Shown here piece by piece: positions 7,101-8,826 of a stretch of 8,826 bases of DNA. Position numbers and translations under genes: made by a program. The notes beneath the pieces are model-generated. The model was given only the letters and a program-made list of their open reading frames with translations. It did no database searches and was not told where the DNA came from. Source of the DNA: Flavobacteriaceae bacterium UBA3078. GTDB lineage: Bacteria; Bacteroidota; Bacteroidia; Flavobacteriales; Flavobacteriaceae. Location of the stretch: the NCBI GenBank assembly GCA_002366675.1, contig DFBO01000188.1, forward strand, positions 1,383 to 10,208, given 5' to 3'. Each line of letters begins with the position of its first letter. Position 1 is the stretch's first letter.

Positions 7101-8826
7101 CAACGCCTCTTTACATTACTTATGTAAGTACAGACACAGATAAAGATGGTATTTTAAATATTTTTGATAATGCTGGTGGTTTTGGTGGAAACGGATTAAC
7201 ACCTGTAGATACTGACTATGACGGCACACCAGATTATCTTGATATAGATTCAGATGGTCATGAAGAAAACGATATTATTGAAGGCCATGATACTAATGGT
7301 GATGGTGTAGTAAATGGTAGTGACTCACCTAATGCTGACACTGGTCTTTTTACTGGAACAGATTCAGACGGAGATGGATTAGACAATGGATTTGATAATA
7401 ATGATTCTAGTACTGAACCTACAAACAGCACAATACAGCCAAACTCTCACCCACTAGCAGATGGTGGTTATGATAGAGATTGGAGAGCTACAACTTCTTC
7501 GATAGATTTTGACGGCCTTAATGATTATATTGATATTGGTGACAATCATGATATGCCAACATCATTTTCAGTGGAAGCTTGGATATTACAACAAGCTACA
7601 ACTACTTCTGGTACAATTCTTTCAAAAAGAGATACTAAAATTGGAGCTGGAAACAAAAGAGGATATCATTTATCTATGGATAGTAATTATTTAAACTTGA
7701 CTTGGTATAACGCTTCTGGAGCGAAATTAATTGATATCACCTCACCTCACGACATCTCTAACAATAAATGGTATCATGTAGCTGCAACCTTCGATGGTAC
7801 AACTGCAATCATTTATATAGATGGAGTTGAAGTAGAAAGAGACACACCTTCATCTGGACCTGCAAATACATCAGCTAAATTTTTAATTGGAGCTATGTAT
7901 GATAGCGATACACCAAATACACCAAAAAATTATTTCAATGGGTATATTGATGAAGTAAGATTATGGTCTACAGCTTTATCTGTTAAGCAGTTAAGAGAAA
8001 TGATGAATCAAGAAATTGAGCAAAATTCTACTGCAGTTAGAGGAACAGTAATACCTAAAGATATTTCTAATGGTTTACTATGGGCTAAACTTAAAGGCTA
8101 TTACCCAATGACAACTGATACATCTGAAGATAGATCAAATAATATCTTTCATGGAAATCCTAAAAATATAACAACAACTGAGCTACAAACAGCTCCACTA
8201 CCTTATACAACTATTAGGAATGGAGACTGGAGCAACAGTGCAGCTGCAACACCTTGGACTTATGGTAATTCTGTTTGGAATTTACCAAATAGTATTAGTG
8301 TCGATGGTAGTACACCTATTAATTGGAATATTGTAAAAACAGCTCACAATTTAAACATTGACACATATGGTGGCTTAGGTCGAGAAAGACATGTTCTAGG
8401 ATTAATGGTAAATGCCAACACTGTTACAGTTAATGGTATAACTGATAAAACCTCAACTACATATAAAGGTAATGGATTAAATGTAAGTTGGTATTTAGAA
8501 TTAAATGGAAAAATAGATCTTGAAGGGGAATCACAACTTATTCAATCTGAAGACAGTGACTTAGTTGTAGGTGCTTCAGGAGTATTAGAAAGAGACCAAC
8601 AAGGTACTAAAGATTTATTTACATATAATTACTGGAGTTCACCTGTTGGGTTCACTCCTACAATAAACCCTTTACATCCACTAAATCCAAATAATTATAG
8701 CTACACTTTAAATAATAATATATTTAGAGATGGTACAACTTCTGCATCACCTGCAAACATTAGTTTTGTTGGAGGATACGACGGAAGTATTGGCCCTCCA
8801 ATTAGTGTTGCTAAATATTGGATATG
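4109..8826 (+). CDS. Giant secreted multidomain surface protein (anchor-D repeats, TSP3-like array, LamG), 3' end outside window
   Basis: Reads without a stop for 1572 codons to the window edge. The ATG at 4109 follows an in-frame TAA at 4100-4102. Signal peptide at about 1-24 (MRKFTLRKF, then a Phe/Leu-rich core). Domains in order: three choice-of-anchor-D/ASH-like beta repeats (about 57-174, 181-297 and 304-421); the beta-sandwich module shared with the phosphatase (424-597; LGYGDG at 464-469, DDGMVVYINGTEVWRDNM at 518-535); a short Asp-rich segment (607-632); an unrecognised beta-rich domain between Cys633 and Cys818; a long Asp/Gly array of thrombospondin-3-like calcium-binding motifs (821 to about 1100); a LamG/concanavalin-like domain (about 1130-1302; FSVEAW, WYHVAATFDG at 1221-1230, GYIDEVRLW at 1278-1286); then a region with NGDWSN (1371-1376) and DQQG (1496-1499) leading to YWSSPV (1508-1513), typical of Flavobacteria surface proteins. 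No catalytic site is seen. Probably a Ca-stabilised adhesin or glycan-binding protein. A T9SS tail is expected but lies beyond the window. Confidence 0.9.
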   Translation, partial: MRKFTLRKFTYAFLFLFLNGFAFTSHNDLVNNNPANGDHKKTMSTENDAPNSLAPTPQIGIIGNGTYIADNDLTPATANFTDFGNSSSRTFYVDNISNGTLDISSMVLTNATDFTISSPLADVSITKNQIPEPFTISLNSFTCGTTYTTDVEIGSDAGNDGGDNLWIFRLSATVNPETDIVDISLVPISDFSIDSPSVTNSTDYGNIGIGGSSTATTFLVQNNGSCSLNIAPLPLVALSNATDFTLNTTGMTATVAPGASTSFTITFNPITIGTKTSTVTITNNDADEPNYTFTVQGVGIPPLPDINVQGNSTNIVDGQTVTSTTDHTDFGNVISGSFFDRTYTIQNTGSFVLNITSPVSTLTGTDFTILTQPTSPIAPGGSSTFIVRYTPSSSGVFTDTVNIPNDDPDASENPYTFDVSGTSYLIEPSGLWSYLDDGSDQGTGWQTADVSPTGANWATGNAQLGYGDGDEVTVVGFIDTDAGTSGTQKNATTYFRHSFTASASDVANTTLNLNAIVDDGMVVYINGTEVWRDNMPVGTILYNTWAAGVGSDSNAWISLNVTNIINIGSNEIAVEIHQSGNSSSDISFDFFLYTSNDYIFVAPTKPDNDLDGIADYKDSDDDNDGLTDQLEGCHSGQLEDLNSDPFGAGSEESLLSDFPFTQTLDDGNTIDYSYTGTFTAITSYDAGDHGWSIRTKGPSTSGTLTLDFGTPVDNLTFRLVDFDEDETYTVNAYDDSNNLIDLITNVNIYYLGSYIQQIGNMVTDVTNGTSTNNNGESIGSDQYGTAYFYFPNVRVSRLDFIVDQPIGSSIRIAGIEYCNLDTDGDTVEDYHDSDSDNDGIPDLVESGGTDINGDGIVDDLTDADGDGIADLLDDDSSNYNTYEKTKLEPFIDFDKDGAINSTDLDSDNDGITDIIEIGEPDTNEDGQIDGFTDGNLDGYHDSYDGASSRLITGIDVSGGPNGFPDDYPNANLDGTGYPNFMDIDSDDDGITDNTEAQSTPLYITYVSTDTDKDGILNIFDNAGGFGGNGLTPVDTDYDGTPDYLDIDSDGHEENDIIEGHDTNGDGVVNGSDSPNADTGLFTGTDSDGDGLDNGFDNNDSSTEPTNSTIQPNSHPLADGGYDRDWRATTSSIDFDGLNDYIDIGDNHDMPTSFSVEAWILQQATTTSGTILSKRDTKIGAGNKRGYHLSMDSNYLNLTWYNASGAKLIDITSPHDISNNKWYHVAATFDGTTAIIYIDGVEVERDTPSSGPANTSAKFLIGAMYDSDTPNTPKNYFNGYIDEVRLWSTALSVKQLREMMNQEIEQNSTAVRGTVIPKDISNGLLWAKLKGYYPMTTDTSEDRSNNIFHGNPKNITTTELQTAPLPYTTIRNGDWSNSAAATPWTYGNSVWNLPNSISVDGSTPINWNIVKTAHNLNIDTYGGLGRERHVLGLMVNANTVTVNGITDKTSTTYKGNGLNVSWYLELNGKIDLEGESQLIQSEDSDLVVGASGVLERDQQGTKDLFTYNYWSSPVGFTPTINPLHPLNPNNYSYTLNNNIFRDGTTSASPANISFVGGYDGSIGPPISVAKYWI
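5927..7410 (+). repeat. Interrupted thrombospondin-type-3-like calcium-binding repeat array (within the giant gene)
   Basis: About fifteen Asp-rich motifs of the form D-x-D-x-D-G occur in residues 607-632 and 821 to about 1100 of the giant protein (for example DSDSDNDGIPD at 832-842). In thrombospondin type 3 and related bacterial repeats, these Asp side chains bind calcium and stiffen an extended stalk. The repeats are irregular in length and are not exact DNA copies. The array is split by a domain of about 185 residues encoded at roughly 6005-6562. Confidence 0.8.

Noticed and set aside
5927..7410. CRISPR array or DNA tandem repeat
   Set aside because: The repetition is at protein level (Asp/Gly motifs) with variable spacing and no identical DNA units.
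6569..7410. EF-hand or dockerin domains
   Set aside because: Asp-rich motifs recur without the flanking helices or the paired 12-residue loop spacing of EF-hands or dockerins. The thrombospondin-3-like pattern fits better.
7509..7694. Open frame of 61 codons on the + strand
   Set aside because: Out of frame within the LamG domain of the giant gene. That domain reads intact in the main frame, so this is a shadow.

Overview
The window looks like chromosomal DNA from a member of the Bacteroidota, most likely a marine-type Flavobacteriaceae. The reasons are an AT-rich composition, two promoters of the Bacteroidetes form (TTTG, 19-20 bp, TAnnTTTG), no clear Shine-Dalgarno sequences, and secreted multidomain proteins, one of which ends in a type IX secretion (T9SS) C-terminal sorting domain. 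Genus and species cannot be read from the sequence.

All recognisable genes lie on the + strand in two transcription units. Unit 1 (promoter about 89-119) holds a signal-peptide TPR protein (147-1019). It overlaps by 11 bp with a large secreted metallophosphoesterase (1009-3858) that carries the full purple-acid-phosphatase ligand set and a T9SS sorting tail. A long hairpin with a T-tract (3883-3922) closes this unit. Unit 2 (promoter about 4044-4075) holds a single very large secreted protein starting at 4109 and still open at the window edge (at least 1572 codons). It contains three choice-of-anchor-D-like repeats, a beta-sandwich module also found in the phosphatase, an Asp-rich thrombospondin-type-3-like calcium-binding array interrupted by an unrecognised domain, a LamG/concanavalin-like domain, and a further Flavobacteria-type C-terminal region.

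The two units appear to be linked. Their promoters share an exact 16-base sequence (TTTGCATTTCATGGAT) covering the -33 box and part of the spacer. Each has a second, weaker copy of the CATTTC core exactly 20 bp upstream, and both leaders carry a CCCAAA near the expected transcript start. The two big proteins also share the same N-terminal architecture (anchor-D-like repeats followed by the LGYGDG module). The simplest reading is a co-regulated cell-surface set: a secreted phosphatase with a TPR partner, and a giant calcium-binding, possibly glycan-binding surface protein. The functions of the TPR protein and the giant protein are inferred from domains only.
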